A stretch of 64,000 bases of DNA from Eukaryota sp. TZLM1-RC (lineage: Eukaryota > Metamonada: BaSk clade), in assembly GCA_040285825.1 (NCBI GenBank), contig JAUPSS010000001.1, positions 558,001-622,000 on the forward strand, read 5' to 3'. A model generated the notes under the pieces. It was not told the origin of the DNA. It ran no database searches and saw only the letters and a program-made list of their open reading frames with translations. The position numbers were made by a program, and so were the translations under genes. Positions 39,831-50,354 of the stretch are shown one piece after another (within the stretch, counting starts at the first letter, position 1; each line of letters begins with the position of its first letter).

Positions 39831-42800
39831 ATGCTGCATAATGATTGTCTTCAAAGGGAACACCTCTCCTTTCCCATAGGCTACTCTGCACCCTTTGTAC
39901 CATGTTTTCACATCAATGTTCATATCCCCTCCTTAAGTATCGATCCCCATAAACATCAATTCATTCTCACTATTCACCGTTCCAAAGAAAAGAGACTCTC
40001 CTCTCTTTACCCTTCATGCTCACCTCAACTGTGTGTTCCACACTGTTCTTCTTCTTGCCTTGATTTTTCCTCCTCTCTACTCTCCATCACTCCTTCCCAC
40101 ACCTTTCTTCCCCCTCTTATCACTACTTTCTCCTATCTGAATCACTATTTCTTTGTTTGGCAATGTCCTAGAGTATCTCTACTTCATTTTTACAAGAGCC
40201 AAAGCCTGATCAATAATATTGATGAAAGTCTGGTTGATAGCTGTGATGTTTTTTGGGTTCTTTGTCAATTTTATAACTTGATTAATAAATTCAGTCAATT
40301 TAATATTGACATTGATTTTAATGAGATGAGTCTTTCACAATTACGCATTACTGAAAATTTACTCCTTGTTTGTCATCCCAGTGTATTTTTGACCGGTCAA
40401 AAAGAAGTCAAGGGAAGTCAAGGAGAAGCGATTAGTGATTTCAATATGCTAACAGAATATGCAGACTATGAAATTTTTCTTCCAAAGAATGAAAATTTTA
40501 AATTTTGCTTTGATCCATTCCTACCCACTATCGACAATGATTTCTTCCATCAATTGGTTTCTGATTGGCAAAATGATAGAATTTCAAATTTTGAATATTT
40601 AATTTACATTAATCAATTTGCAGGCCGCGATTTTTGTGAAAATTTCCTTCCAGCAGTTTTTCCTTGGCCTTTTACTGATCTCAGTGTTGTCGATAACGAC
40701 TCTTTTGTGGAAAATTTGGAATTCTTTGACTGGTTGAGCTCAATCAATCAAAATTCAGATCCCATGGCGTCACCACTTCCTGAGGGCCTACAGTTTCGAA
40801 ATTTTGCCAAATCAAAAATTTGCCTGACTCGAGGTGAAGAGTTCTTGGACGCTCAATTTAATTCGACCTTTCACCACTATCATTTACAACCTTCTGAACT
40901 TGAATACGTCACAATGACATGTCGATTACGTGATGTTAAAATATTGCAAAAATTTGTTCGACAAAATTTTCGTCAAGCAGACTACCCCATCTCTTTTCAG
41001 AATTTAGCTCAAAATTCCACGTGTGAATTAACAATAGATTTTTTAACAAATCCAAATGTTTTTAACTCGAATTGCTATTTCCAAGGTCTTGAAATTCCAA
41101 AGTTTTTCGCAAATGGTTATGCTTGGGCTAGCGAAAGCTCAAAATTGGAAAAGAGTCTTGAAGAGTCCTTTGTTTATTGGCTATTAGGAGTTTTGAATTC
41201 TGATCATGTTAAACGAAATTTAAGTATTTGGATTGATCTAAATTTTGGTCATTTGATTGGTTCGGAGGATCATCGCAATGTTTTACTGGAAAAAAAGTTT
41301 TCAATTTCAAATTTATTAAAAATTTCAGCTAAATCACCTTTTAAATTATTTACAACACCACATCCAATCAAATTTGATTGTGCTTGTTCAATCAATCATT
41401 CACGTCATCAACCTAGAAGACGACGGTCAAAATCAGTCGTTAGTACTGCTAAACCAATCATTTTTGATCTTGATTCTTTTGATATAGGTGTAATGAAATC
41501 AGTGACAGGTTGTCTTGAAAATTTGGAACTATTGACACCTCCAAAAGCTCTTTTGGACTGTCACAATGTCGACAGTTTAGTTTGTAAAATATTGTCTCTT
41601 GTTCGAGTCACTGAGCAGGTCAAAGTCAAGTACAGTCAATTGTTTTTTGACCTACTTGACGTCACAGTTGAAGCAAAGGATTTTGAATTGATTAGGCATC
41701 ATTTACAGGCACTTGAGGTGGTTAATAACTGTCTAACTGGTGAATCAGTTTCGCGATCAATTTTGATCTCTTTAGCTGTTAAGGTTCCCCAATTTTTTAA
41801 ATTTTTGGTCCCTTTTTTCGCTAATTTTTTAGTGAATTCTAACTATCCTATTTTATTGTCTTTAAATTCCATTATTACCCTTGATCCTTGCAATTTTGAA
41901 ATATTTGCTTTGTTGACAGTTCAATATTTTGAACATTTTGATAAAGACCAGCATGATCTCTACTGCAAATGTTTACATGTATGCGAAAATTTGTGTTCAT
42001 CAGAAACTATTCAAAAAATAATTCTTCCAAAATTAATCCTTTATTTAGATTCTGAAAATTTGGCTCCTGAAAATTTGTTTTCTGAAAATTTGGTACAACC
42101 GTTGTTAATCATTTTGATTAAAAGACTCAGTATTAATACTTTAATTAATTCAATTATTTTACCTTTTTTAAAAAGATTTAAAAGGAATTCAGAATTAATT
42201 GGTAGTTTATTGCATATCATTATTAATAATTCCAGTGATTTATTCGTGATTAAATATTTACTTGGAATTCTTACCAATACTTTTCAATCATTTTTAGACA
42301 CAACTGATCTTACATCCCCAATATATGAAAATTTGACTCACTTAATTACCACCTGTTTCAGGAAGTCACCGGAACTGATCTGTTCTCTGATTGAGACAAG
42401 TGCTGATGTGTCTTTTTTGAGCTACCTCACCAATCATATTCCCAAATCAAATTTCCAATCAATATTCAATTTAGTTGGAATTTTAATTATTGAACTAGCC
42501 AAAATTGTTAAATTTATCAAACCAAGTGATTTCAATTACTTATTTTTAAAACCATTAAAGAAGTTTAGACAGAATGATTTAATTAATTCACTCATTAAAG
42601 AATTAGAATTATTATCTCCTTGTTTAGATCTAAATATAAACAACAAATGTAAAGCTGTTTGTTCAACTAATCAATTCCCGATCTGTGCTGTTTCAACTGA
42701 TACTCAAATATTCAGTTATCCAAACACGATTGAAAATTTCACTGGGTGTAAAAGTGATCCCATCTTGTCTGACATCTCTACAGTGAGCTCTATTAGTTTT

Positions 42801-43634
42801 GATCAGACAGGACTGACAGGTGTCATTACAACCAAGGAAGGGTCGATTTATCACTTGTTGCCTAATCCAGCTAGGAGCTCCATTTCTTCAATAACAAAGA
42901 TTAACACCGACTCGAAACTAAGAAATTCATGCCTCTTTCCTTGTACTACCCGGAACGAACCATTTGTTTGTGTTGCTACTGACTCTGATTTTTCAATATA
43001 TTCTTTTGGAAATGAAGTTCCATTGTTGTCCAAAGTTGATCATAAAAGTGCTAGTTCATTGAGTAATTGTAATAATCTCTCCTGCTTTTGTATTGGTTCT
43101 GAGGCAAAGGTTGATCTGTTTGATATGCGTGTTGGTTGTTTCAAGTCACCTTCTTTGACATTCAATCCGACTCTGACATCTAATTCTGTAACCTCTATAG
43201 CTTTCACAAATGATAATACAATGATCTGTGGCCTTTCAAATTCAGCATTAGCTTCAATTGACCTTAGGACAGGCTTTGTTATCGCCAGCAGTAGATTATT
43301 TGAAACCATGGTGTCATCACTCTCTGTTCTCGAGCACAATTGCAAGGTGTTTATTGGGGCAACACTAAAGCATGATAGGAGATTTTTCATAAGGAACGCT
43401 GATTTGACACATTTTGATAACATTCAGTGTCCCTCAAATACCATAGGAGGTGTTGCTTTGAGTGATTCGTTTGTGTCTTTTTCTTCTTCTTCTCTCTCGA
43501 TTGTGAATCCTTTGAACAATTCCTTTACCACACGCTCCGTTGCTATTCCTCCATTATCCAAGTTTTCCAATATTGGCAGATCCAGTGTTGGCTTGGGGTG
43601 TCATTTGGATGGTTCCCTTTGTTTTTATGGATGA
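39831..43634 (+). CDS. WDR81-like BEACH domain and WD40 protein
   Basis: 1267 residues. A pseudokinase-like N-terminal part (~90-200: DVFWVLCQFYNLINKF, LRITENLLLV) leads into a BEACH domain at ~210-450: WQNDRISNFEYLIYINQFAG, VFPWPF, LPEGLQFRNFAKSK and WIDLNFGHLIG. A long helical middle and WD40-type repeats (~960-1260) follow. The order pseudokinase-BEACH-helical-WD40 is that of WDR81 (1941 residues in human), which works with WDR91 on endosomes to limit PI3-kinase and in selective autophagy. That role is inferred. The FW...PW core of BEACH is kept. The first ~90 residues are Pro/Ser-rich. Confidence 0.75.
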   Translation: MLHNDCLQREHLSFPIGYSAPFVPCFHINVHIPSLSIDPHKHQFILTIHRSKEKRLSSLYPSCSPQLCVPHCSSSCLDFSSSLLSITPSHTFLPPLITTFSYLNHYFFVWQCPRVSLLHFYKSQSLINNIDESLVDSCDVFWVLCQFYNLINKFSQFNIDIDFNEMSLSQLRITENLLLVCHPSVFLTGQKEVKGSQGEAISDFNMLTEYADYEIFLPKNENFKFCFDPFLPTIDNDFFHQLVSDWQNDRISNFEYLIYINQFAGRDFCENFLPAVFPWPFTDLSVVDNDSFVENLEFFDWLSSINQNSDPMASPLPEGLQFRNFAKSKICLTRGEEFLDAQFNSTFHHYHLQPSELEYVTMTCRLRDVKILQKFVRQNFRQADYPISFQNLAQNSTCELTIDFLTNPNVFNSNCYFQGLEIPKFFANGYAWASESSKLEKSLEESFVYWLLGVLNSDHVKRNLSIWIDLNFGHLIGSEDHRNVLLEKKFSISNLLKISAKSPFKLFTTPHPIKFDCACSINHSRHQPRRRRSKSVVSTAKPIIFDLDSFDIGVMKSVTGCLENLELLTPPKALLDCHNVDSLVCKILSLVRVTEQVKVKYSQLFFDLLDVTVEAKDFELIRHHLQALEVVNNCLTGESVSRSILISLAVKVPQFFKFLVPFFANFLVNSNYPILLSLNSIITLDPCNFEIFALLTVQYFEHFDKDQHDLYCKCLHVCENLCSSETIQKIILPKLILYLDSENLAPENLFSENLVQPLLIILIKRLSINTLINSIILPFLKRFKRNSELIGSLLHIIINNSSDLFVIKYLLGILTNTFQSFLDTTDLTSPIYENLTHLITTCFRKSPELICSLIETSADVSFLSYLTNHIPKSNFQSIFNLVGILIIELAKIVKFIKPSDFNYLFLKPLKKFRQNDLINSLIKELELLSPCLDLNINNKCKAVCSTNQFPICAVSTDTQIFSYPNTIENFTGCKSDPILSDISTVSSISFDQTGLTGVITTKEGSIYHLLPNPARSSISSITKINTDSKLRNSCLFPCTTRNEPFVCVATDSDFSIYSFGNEVPLLSKVDHKSASSLSNCNNLSCFCIGSEAKVDLFDMRVGCFKSPSLTFNPTLTSNSVTSIAFTNDNTMICGLSNSALASIDLRTGFVIASSRLFETMVSSLSVLEHNCKVFIGATLKHDRRFFIRNADLTHFDNIQCPSNTIGGVALSDSFVSFSSSSLSIVNPLNNSFTTRSVAIPPLSKFSNIGRSSVGLGCHLDGSLCFYG

Positions 43635-43751
43635 TTTTACAGGTTTAGCTGTATATTAATTAATTTTTTCCTTCGTCATTATTTAGAGTGAGTATATGTA
43701 TATTTACTATTGAATTTTAATATTTTGTAAATAAAATAGATGTAAATACTG

Positions 43752-43961
43752 TCAAAACCCTAATATTACAGTCAACATTATACCAAAAACAAACCCTATT
43801 GTTAACCCATTATTGAGAGGTTGTACAGTTAGGGGGACCTTATGTTGTTGTTGCTGATAAATTAGGTGGGTAGACAGTGAGGATTTCATGCGATGATCTT
43901 GTTCTATCTCTACTTCTTTGGTATTTCTGTGTAACGGAATCACGTATGTTGATGCACTCAC
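43752..43961 (-). CDS. Possible tail-anchored small protein, 69 residues
   Basis: Polar N-terminal part (EVEIEQDHRMKSSLSTHL) and a hydrophobic C-terminal span (GLTIGFVFGIMLTVILGF) at the very end, the layout of a tail-anchored protein. No family recognised. It lies 117 bp from the WDR81-like stop. Could be a chance ORF. Confidence 0.3.
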   Translation of the reverse strand: MSASTYVIPLHRNTKEVEIEQDHRMKSSLSTHLIYQQQQHKVPLTVQPLNNGLTIGFVFGIMLTVILGF

Positions 43962-44516
43962 CCAAATACAATCAATGGAGATTTGCTAAACAGAACTGCA
44001 GTGAGAAAGGATTTGGCATACATTTCCTCATTACATTATTATAATTAATCATAGTAAAGGCAGAAATCTGTCAATTTGGAGTCATCTTCAATGGTCAAGG
44101 TTGAACAAAAGACATTTATGAAATGAAAAAATACTCACGCAAAAAAAGTAATCATAAAAAACGGCAGGATTGATTGATGTTAGAACTAGACTAGGTAGTT
44201 TAATGGTGTGGTAAGTTGAACGTGAGACAGGTCTCATGGCTTCTGTGAAGAGTCTGTGTTAGTTCTTTGCTTTTCTTTGGCTAAGTGTTCCAACAGAAGA
44301 AAACATCCAGGATACCATTATTGCTGATTTGGGCAGCAGCTACCTAAATCTGAGTTTCAAATCACCCTAAGTTGCAAAAGAGCATTTCTCAACAAGGTGT
44401 AGATGGCACAATGTTTTCATTACTGTGATTTAGTTTTAAGTCTTTCAATTGTTGTAAACAGATAAGTAGAATGAAAAGAATTGTGAAATCAGCACAAATT
44501 TTTCATTTCTGTCAGA
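43962..44516. other. Intergenic, nothing recognised
   Basis: 5' flank of the EDC4-like gene, AT-rich, no repeat or RNA gene seen. Confidence 0.4.
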
Positions 44517-46742
44517 ATGACCAACGCATTGGTTAATGTGCAACCACCCATTAAAGAACTGGCACAGGTTACTCCACTCAGCCACTGTAATAGCTCAAGC
44601 TTTCAGCAATTCCAGCATGTAGACATCCCTGATGGATTGCAAAAAGCAGCAAAAGTAAATGTCCAGAAGCTTATGCTCTCTGATCATTTACTGTTTGCTC
44701 AGCACGATACCGGGCTTCATGTTCACCAGTCAGATTTGCAAAATAAGAAGTCCCCCAGTGCCACAATTTCCGATTTATCTGATGTTGTAACATTCCACGA
44801 TGATTCCTCTGTATCGGTTGAATTTGTAAAGTCTGAACCTCAAAACGAAGTATGGCTTCGTCATTGGCAACGAAACTCTGATACCAAACCTGAATTGAAG
44901 ACAACCACACGCATTAGGGTTTCTGGATCCCCTGATCCTCCTGTATGTGCTGTTTCAGACAGAGAAAATCTCTATATCGTATACAATTTGAGCCAAACGT
45001 CACAATGTCTCATTTTACAGGTCCAACTCCAAGATGCTCTCCAACAAGAACTTGTAGAAATCCAAGGTGGAGTCACACCTCCTGAATTCATTAATTTTGC
45101 TACAAGAGAGGGTTTATTTGCTTGTCAGGCCGCATTGCATAATGGCATACTCGCACTCATGACAACTTCTTCTGTTAATCTTTTCAATCATAGGCTGGAA
45201 GATTATCATGTCCACATGAACATTGCTGGATCATCCATAGGATTCATCAACAACCATTATCTTGGTGTTACCTTATCTCAGAGCCAGCAATTAGTCGTGA
45301 TGCCTTTAGATAACTCCCAGTACTCCTCCATAGAACTCCCAGCATCAGACTATGTTATCCGTAGCAAAGGCAATGGCTACTTTGTGCTCTCAAACTCAAC
45401 CTCTTTCATTCTGGCCAAAATGGATGGTCATATGGAACCAAGATGTGTCTTAATTACCGAAGACAATTGTATCGTATCTAACCCTATCACAGAAGGAGAC
45501 AAGGTTGCTATGGTTGTCTTCCATAAAAGACATGATGTACCACTTAGCCATAGACCGGGACAAAAGCCACCTGCCAAGAATGCTTTTACAAAGTTTACAC
45601 TCCCAACTTCCATCCTCAATGCACCTATTATCCACCAACCTGCTCCTCAATCACAACCTCAAACTCAAACTCAAACTCAAACTCAACCACAACCACAACC
45701 ACAACCACAACCTCAACCTCACACTCAACCACAACCACAACCTCAAACTCAACCACAACCACAATCTCAAACTCAACCACAACCACAACCTCAAACTCAC
45801 ACTCAACCACAACCTCAAACTCACACTCAACCACAACCTCAAACTCAACCACCTGTTGCACCTCCTGCACCCCAAGTAGATCTCTCTGCAATATCTTCAA
45901 TGATGGACGACATGAGAAATGCAATGAGGACTACCATCAAGGAATGTGTTCAGGCTACCGTCACACCTCTCTATGACGAAATACGGTCACTCAAGGCTGA
46001 TCTAACCACTCTGAGTAATGAGAACCTATCTCTAAAGCAAATCCTAAACGGTATCGTTACCTCTGTCAACAATGTAGAGCAACTCCATCAAGTCCTACAT
46101 CAACAACCGCAACTCCCACAAGTTCAACCCCAAGATCAACCAGAACCGCATCAAGGACCACCCAACCAAATTGCTCCTGTTGCTCCTGCCATAGGTTCAA
46201 ACTTGGAAGAAATTGTATCAACACTTCCAGCAATGAATGAAAAGCTTTCTCAGTTGGTAAAGCTGGAACATTCACAATCCCTTTTAAATTCTGCTCTCTA
46301 TTACTCCGTCACTGGAAAACTTGAGCTTGAAAAGAGACTACCTCCACAGGTTGTACATGAAGTATCCTCATTGTTTAAGCAACAGGATTATCTCAGTGCG
46401 ATTAGGATATTGGTTGATTATGAAAATCCAGTAATTGCCATGGATGTCTTGGAATCTATGCTTTCTCAATACAATGTAAAACCCACTTGGGTCCCTAAAG
46501 CTTTCAAAAAGGAAACAGACTTGTTTATTAGGCTTTCAATGGCCATTTGCACAAGATTGGACGCTCAGAACTGCTGTGAGCATTTGGTATCACTTTTGAT
46601 GGCGATTGTTCCATTTATTGTTCAAACCAATGCTGACGATGAGAATAGACAAGATGTTGCTGATGTTTTGGTCAAGATTGAGGCTCTTTGTGATAAGTAT
46701 TCAGAAGATTTGAAATGGCAACCAATTCGTGGTTACCTGTAG
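44517..46742 (+). CDS. EDC4/Ge-1-like decapping scaffold (tentative)
   Basis: 741 residues in three parts. N-terminal ~1-370 reads as WD40-like beta repeats (LMLSDHLLFAQHDTGLHVH, LYIVYNLSQ, VWLRHWQRNSD). Residues ~378-445 are a Gln/Pro/Thr-only linker. C-terminal ~460-741 has a coiled coil (MMDDMRNAMRTTIKEC, LYDEIRSLKADLTTL) and an all-helical end (LFKQQDYLSAIRILVDYENP). Beta-propeller, low-complexity linker and a C-terminal helical domain with a QxxYxxAxxxxL segment is the plan of EDC4, which joins DCP1/DCP2 in P-bodies. The match rests on layout and weak local similarity; another propeller scaffold is possible. Confidence 0.5.
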   Translation: MTNALVNVQPPIKELAQVTPLSHCNSSSFQQFQHVDIPDGLQKAAKVNVQKLMLSDHLLFAQHDTGLHVHQSDLQNKKSPSATISDLSDVVTFHDDSSVSVEFVKSEPQNEVWLRHWQRNSDTKPELKTTTRIRVSGSPDPPVCAVSDRENLYIVYNLSQTSQCLILQVQLQDALQQELVEIQGGVTPPEFINFATREGLFACQAALHNGILALMTTSSVNLFNHRLEDYHVHMNIAGSSIGFINNHYLGVTLSQSQQLVVMPLDNSQYSSIELPASDYVIRSKGNGYFVLSNSTSFILAKMDGHMEPRCVLITEDNCIVSNPITEGDKVAMVVFHKRHDVPLSHRPGQKPPAKNAFTKFTLPTSILNAPIIHQPAPQSQPQTQTQTQTQPQPQPQPQPQPHTQPQPQPQTQPQPQSQTQPQPQPQTHTQPQPQTHTQPQPQTQPPVAPPAPQVDLSAISSMMDDMRNAMRTTIKECVQATVTPLYDEIRSLKADLTTLSNENLSLKQILNGIVTSVNNVEQLHQVLHQQPQLPQVQPQDQPEPHQGPPNQIAPVAPAIGSNLEEIVSTLPAMNEKLSQLVKLEHSQSLLNSALYYSVTGKLELEKRLPPQVVHEVSSLFKQQDYLSAIRILVDYENPVIAMDVLESMLSQYNVKPTWVPKAFKKETDLFIRLSMAICTRLDAQNCCEHLVSLLMAIVPFIVQTNADDENRQDVADVLVKIEALCDKYSEDLKWQPIRGYL
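45649..45855 (+). repeat. Gln/Pro/Thr hexamer repeat tract
   Basis: Variants of CAACCA, CAACCT and CAAACT hexamers (QP/QT dipeptides) inside the EDC4-like gene. Likely length-variable. Antisense frames through it look like Leu/Val-rich ORFs but are artefacts. Confidence 0.9.
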
Positions 46743-46869
46743 TTGTTTTGTGTTTTGTGTTTATAAATTGTTTGAATATTTGGTTTTTATTATATTATTT
46801 ATTTTCTACGAAGAAACACAACAAACTAAAACACATAAGAAACAAAATTCTCCACGCCAACCCTTGATT

Positions 46870-47860
46870 AATCCTTATATAGCTTGGACATCATTAAATT
46901 TCAGTATTTGGGAACAAATACTTCTGTACAAAGCAAAAATGATACGATTCTTCCATAAATTCCCAACAAAATTCTTACCACTTGAACGACACAAATTATC
47001 AAAATCATTGAGAAAATTCAAGGCAGACTGTCCAATGTCGCCACAAATCGAAAAGGCAAAGGGAACAAACGAAAACTTCGAGTAAATTTTCTTATTTAAA
47101 TTATTTAATAGCTCAATATATTTGACTCTTTTACGATCCTCTGCCTTGTTTAAATGACCATGAGAACTAAGTAGAACATCATCACGATAAATAAAAGCAA
47201 AAGGCTCAACTGTAGTAAAATTAACAACAATTTGAGCGAAATCCACAAAAGGAGCAATTAAATCACCTCGACGTGAATTAAACAGATTATTATCGCTATA
47301 ATGCTTCAACAACTGTTCTACTTTGCAACTAAAATTGTAACACTTAAACATCTCATATGTCACATCACGAACAGCATTATGAAGAACTGTCCGATATTGA
47401 AAGAATTTCTTACAACTAACAATATGACGGAAATTGGCAGTAGGTTTTTCGTTACAAATACAAACAGAATTGTCCAAAAGACCACTTGGATACATCCCTA
47501 ATCTCAACCGCATGTTTTGTTTCCATGCTTCATTTGTTAAGTGAAGACCAAATGGCCTTGGTTGCTGAGATATTAAACTAGTGCAGTTCTGGATTTCTGA
47601 TAAAAAGGCAGCAAAGACGGGATTATTAATCTTAGTCACACTAAGTCGTTTAGAGAAATCCAGGTCTTCAAAACCAATAAGAACAGACTTCTGTAATTTC
47701 ACAACAGCAAGATGAAGGTTGGTGAAAGATCTCGAAGGCACAGCAGGCAAACTTGAAGGAAAACTCCGATTCCAAATATCAACAGGTAGTTCTTGCACCA
47801 TTTTTTCAAGAGAAATTAATAAAGGATGTGATTCATTTAAAGGAATATGATCAAAAGGAA
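46870..47860 (-). mobile_element. LINE family D, well-preserved C-terminal half
   Basis: A 308-codon open frame (46875-47801): MVQELPVDIWNRSFPSSLP, CTSLISQQPRPFGLHLTNEA, finger CICNEKPTANFRHIVSC, LHNAVRDVTYEMF, RRGDLIAPFVDFAQIVVNFT (endonuclease-like core), AEDRKRVKYIEL and LWKNRIIFALYRSI. It lacks the reverse transcriptase. The least damaged LINE piece in the window, so the youngest. Confidence 0.85.
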
Positions 47861-47880
47861 GTTTCCATTCAAAAAGAAAT

Positions 47881-48000
47881 TTGGTTTTATTGTTTGAACA
47901 TTTGGTTTTATTGTTTGAATAATTGGTTTTATTGTTTGAACATTTGGTTTTATTGTTTGATTATTTGGTTTTATTGTTTGAATATTTGGTTTTATTTTGA
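47881..48000. repeat. Six tandem 21-bp units
   Basis: Units start at 47881, 47902, 47923, 47944, 47965 and 47986 with consensus TTGGTTTTATTGTTTGAAYAT. It lies between the LINE D fragment and the UBA2 3' end. Confidence 0.9.
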
Positions 48001-48086
48001 AATTAAAGCATTGAGTCTTGAATGACATGAGATGAACAGTAAAAATCAGAAGCTTTTAAATTAATTTAAAATCAAACCCTTGTAGA

Positions 48087-49712
48087 TCAATCAATATCTA
48101 CAACTTTTGTTTTTAATAAAGGACTAGAACCTCGAATCCGATCTCGAACAGATTGCTTATCTTCTTCATCGGATTCAGCTACATCAATCACTTCGTCCAT
48201 CACCACTCCCACTGAATGTTCTTCTTCATAAGCATCGTTCACGTCATCATTGCCATTACACGATTCGATAACTTCGCCAAGTTCGAGTAGAAAACCTTCA
48301 ATATTGGCATCTACTATCAGCAGCAGGAAAGAAGAATCACTATTAAAATCTTCTATGGACAAAACATCACCATTTTTGATTCCAATATCCTTACAACTTT
48401 TTTTATAAAATTCACCTTCATCATCAGTATCATAAAGCAATCTGCCCCCCTTAGCACCAATCATGAATTCTGAGAGTGACATTTCCTTTTTCAAAGCATT
48501 GATTATTAAAATGAATGGAGAAGAAAGATTTAAAAACAGCGAATGAACCGTTTTCCTGCAGACGTGGCATTTGTTATTAGGTAATGAAGGTAAAATAGAG
48601 GAAATTGCATATTTACTACTAGAATCATAATTAAATAAGAAACTTTCTTTCGGAATAGTTTCCAATAAAATTTCTTTACAACTAGCTACTTTGTATGCTT
48701 TATGGGCCAACAAAGCAGCGACTATGCTATTTGCAGTAGCAATTGCAGGGACAATATTACCTGCAATCTCCTGAACTTTGAATTGAGAAAAAGGTGGTAT
48801 CTTGAAAGAATGGCAACGGAGGCAACTACATGACGTGACAAAATCTAAATGATTGGGGTTAGATTTGTCGAATTTAACTGCTTCACTGCTACTTTTTAAC
48901 TTATTGAAACTTTTAAAAAACATTTTCAAAGCAGTTACAATGCTCCAGGCCACACGATTAGAAACACAAACTTCATCACCGACTTCATTATAAACCTTCT
49001 CAATCAAATCATAATCAATCAAATCACCATCAAAATCAACTCTTGCCAGCCTGGCAGACACACGAGGATTGTCGAGAAACAACAACTTTGCAGCTTCAAC
49101 TTCCCCCATCTCAAAACTCAACTTCAAGTCATCCATTGAGCGATCTTCATTCACTCCGACCAATGTTTCAAAAACTGTCTTAGCCCATGCAATAGCGTGT
49201 TCTGCCTTGGTTGGAACCCCTCGTATCGTACAGACGGGAAGTTCTTTGGGAGGAGGTTTTGGGACACAATCAAAGCATTCAGAGACATAGGGAACATGAA
49301 CAGACGATTGGCCCTGAAATCCCCTGGTTCCGGACTCAATTAATGGGGTTTTGGACAGAACACATAGGGAATTGACATGGCGGCGTGCAGTGAGATTGTC
49401 AAGAGCATTGACAACGAGGGAGTAAGTGTTGAGATCAGCTGGTGTTAGAGTGGTTATGTCCTTAAGGAAGCCAGTGATTTTGGAGGTGGGAAAGAGATGG
49501 GAGACAGCTTTAGCAGCAGTTGTGGCTTTAGGTTGACCAATGTCAGCTTGTTTGAAGAGAAACTGTCTGTTTAGGTTCGAGACGTCTATTGTATCAAGGT
49601 CTATGACATCAATGTAGGTAAAACCTGTATAGAGAAGAGCTTTGAGAGCTTCACAGCCTATACCGCCAGCACCAACCAATAGAATAGGGGCTGACAAATA
49701 TGAATTGGTCAT
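48087..49712 (-). CDS. UBA2: SUMO-activating enzyme subunit 2 (UBA2)
   Basis: 541 residues. ThiF/E1 fold from the start: GAGGIGCEALKALL (ATP-binding) at 14-27, IDLDTIDVSNLNRQFLF, and NALDN at 103-107. Zinc Cys pairs: CFDC at 146-149 and CHVC in the second half. The catalytic Cys is C161 in CTIRGVPTKAEHAIAWAK (human CTIRNTPSEPIHCIVWAK). IVPAIATANSIVAA follows the family. A ubiquitin-like fold domain and an acidic tail close it. UBA2 with SAE1/AOS1 adenylates SUMO, takes it as thioester and hands it to UBC9. The start is the first Met of the fold. The 5' flank is a Fanzor remnant ending 67 bp upstream. Confidence 0.95.
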   Translation of the reverse strand: MTNSYLSAPILLVGAGGIGCEALKALLYTGFTYIDVIDLDTIDVSNLNRQFLFKQADIGQPKATTAAKAVSHLFPTSKITGFLKDITTLTPADLNTYSLVVNALDNLTARRHVNSLCVLSKTPLIESGTRGFQGQSSVHVPYVSECFDCVPKPPPKELPVCTIRGVPTKAEHAIAWAKTVFETLVGVNEDRSMDDLKLSFEMGEVEAAKLLFLDNPRVSARLARVDFDGDLIDYDLIEKVYNEVGDEVCVSNRVAWSIVTALKMFFKSFNKLKSSSEAVKFDKSNPNHLDFVTSCSCLRCHSFKIPPFSQFKVQEIAGNIVPAIATANSIVAALLAHKAYKVASCKEILLETIPKESFLFNYDSSSKYAISSILPSLPNNKCHVCRKTVHSLFLNLSSPFILIINALKKEMSLSEFMIGAKGGRLLYDTDDEGEFYKKSCKDIGIKNGDVLSIEDFNSDSSFLLLIVDANIEGFLLELGEVIESCNGNDDVNDAYEEEHSVGVVMDEVIDVAESDEEDKQSVRDRIRGSSPLLKTKVVDID

Positions 49713-50354
49713 TTGCGTAATACGATTATAATTATAAGTACATCAATTATCGTGTGGAATAATTACAAAAACTATCTACTACAGATGCTGAGGTCATTCA
49801 TTACCACTCATTCTGGCCTCACCAATTGCAAACAGATTGAGACAAACCAGCTTGTTTCTATTGAAAAGCTTTGTTGAGCCTTTGTTACTGAGTTTGCAAC
49901 TCTCACTATTACAAGCTAATAAACCATGACATGGAGTAACAGCAGTCTTTTCTCTTCTTTAGAATCTGGTTCTGTTACTCTCAAAAACGTAGCAACCTTT
50001 TCAAAACAAACAAGTCAATTTGCTGAAGTGAAAGCTTCCTTAATCATCAATACTTCCAATTCATTCCTTTTCTGACATTGAGTCCATTCAATGCCTTGAG
50101 TAGGCGTATGATGTTTCAAATTCTTGAAAACTTTTATACCATAATCACCCATTAGTATTAAAGTGTGTCTTGGATTACCAAACTGCTGAACAAGGCTTTT
50201 TAACATCCAACTTTCAATCTTTTGCTTGTGAATAAAAGCTTGCATTTTACGAATGCGTCACATGTCAAGATTGTGAAAGTCAATTGTTAAAAAAACATGC
50301 CGAAGTTTGGCAAGCACAAAGTTGGAAAAATCTATAAAAGTTGCTGAATTGGCA

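Noticed and set aside
45628-45924. Leu/Val-rich ORFs in the Gln/Pro tract of the EDC4-like gene
   Set aside because: They are other-frame readings of simple hexamer repeats.
49960-50020. TGA at a zinc-finger Cys position in the Fanzor remnant as a selenocysteine codon
   Set aside because: The same gene has a further TGA, a frameshift and an insertion; plain decay is simpler. Host genes in the window also end with TGA.
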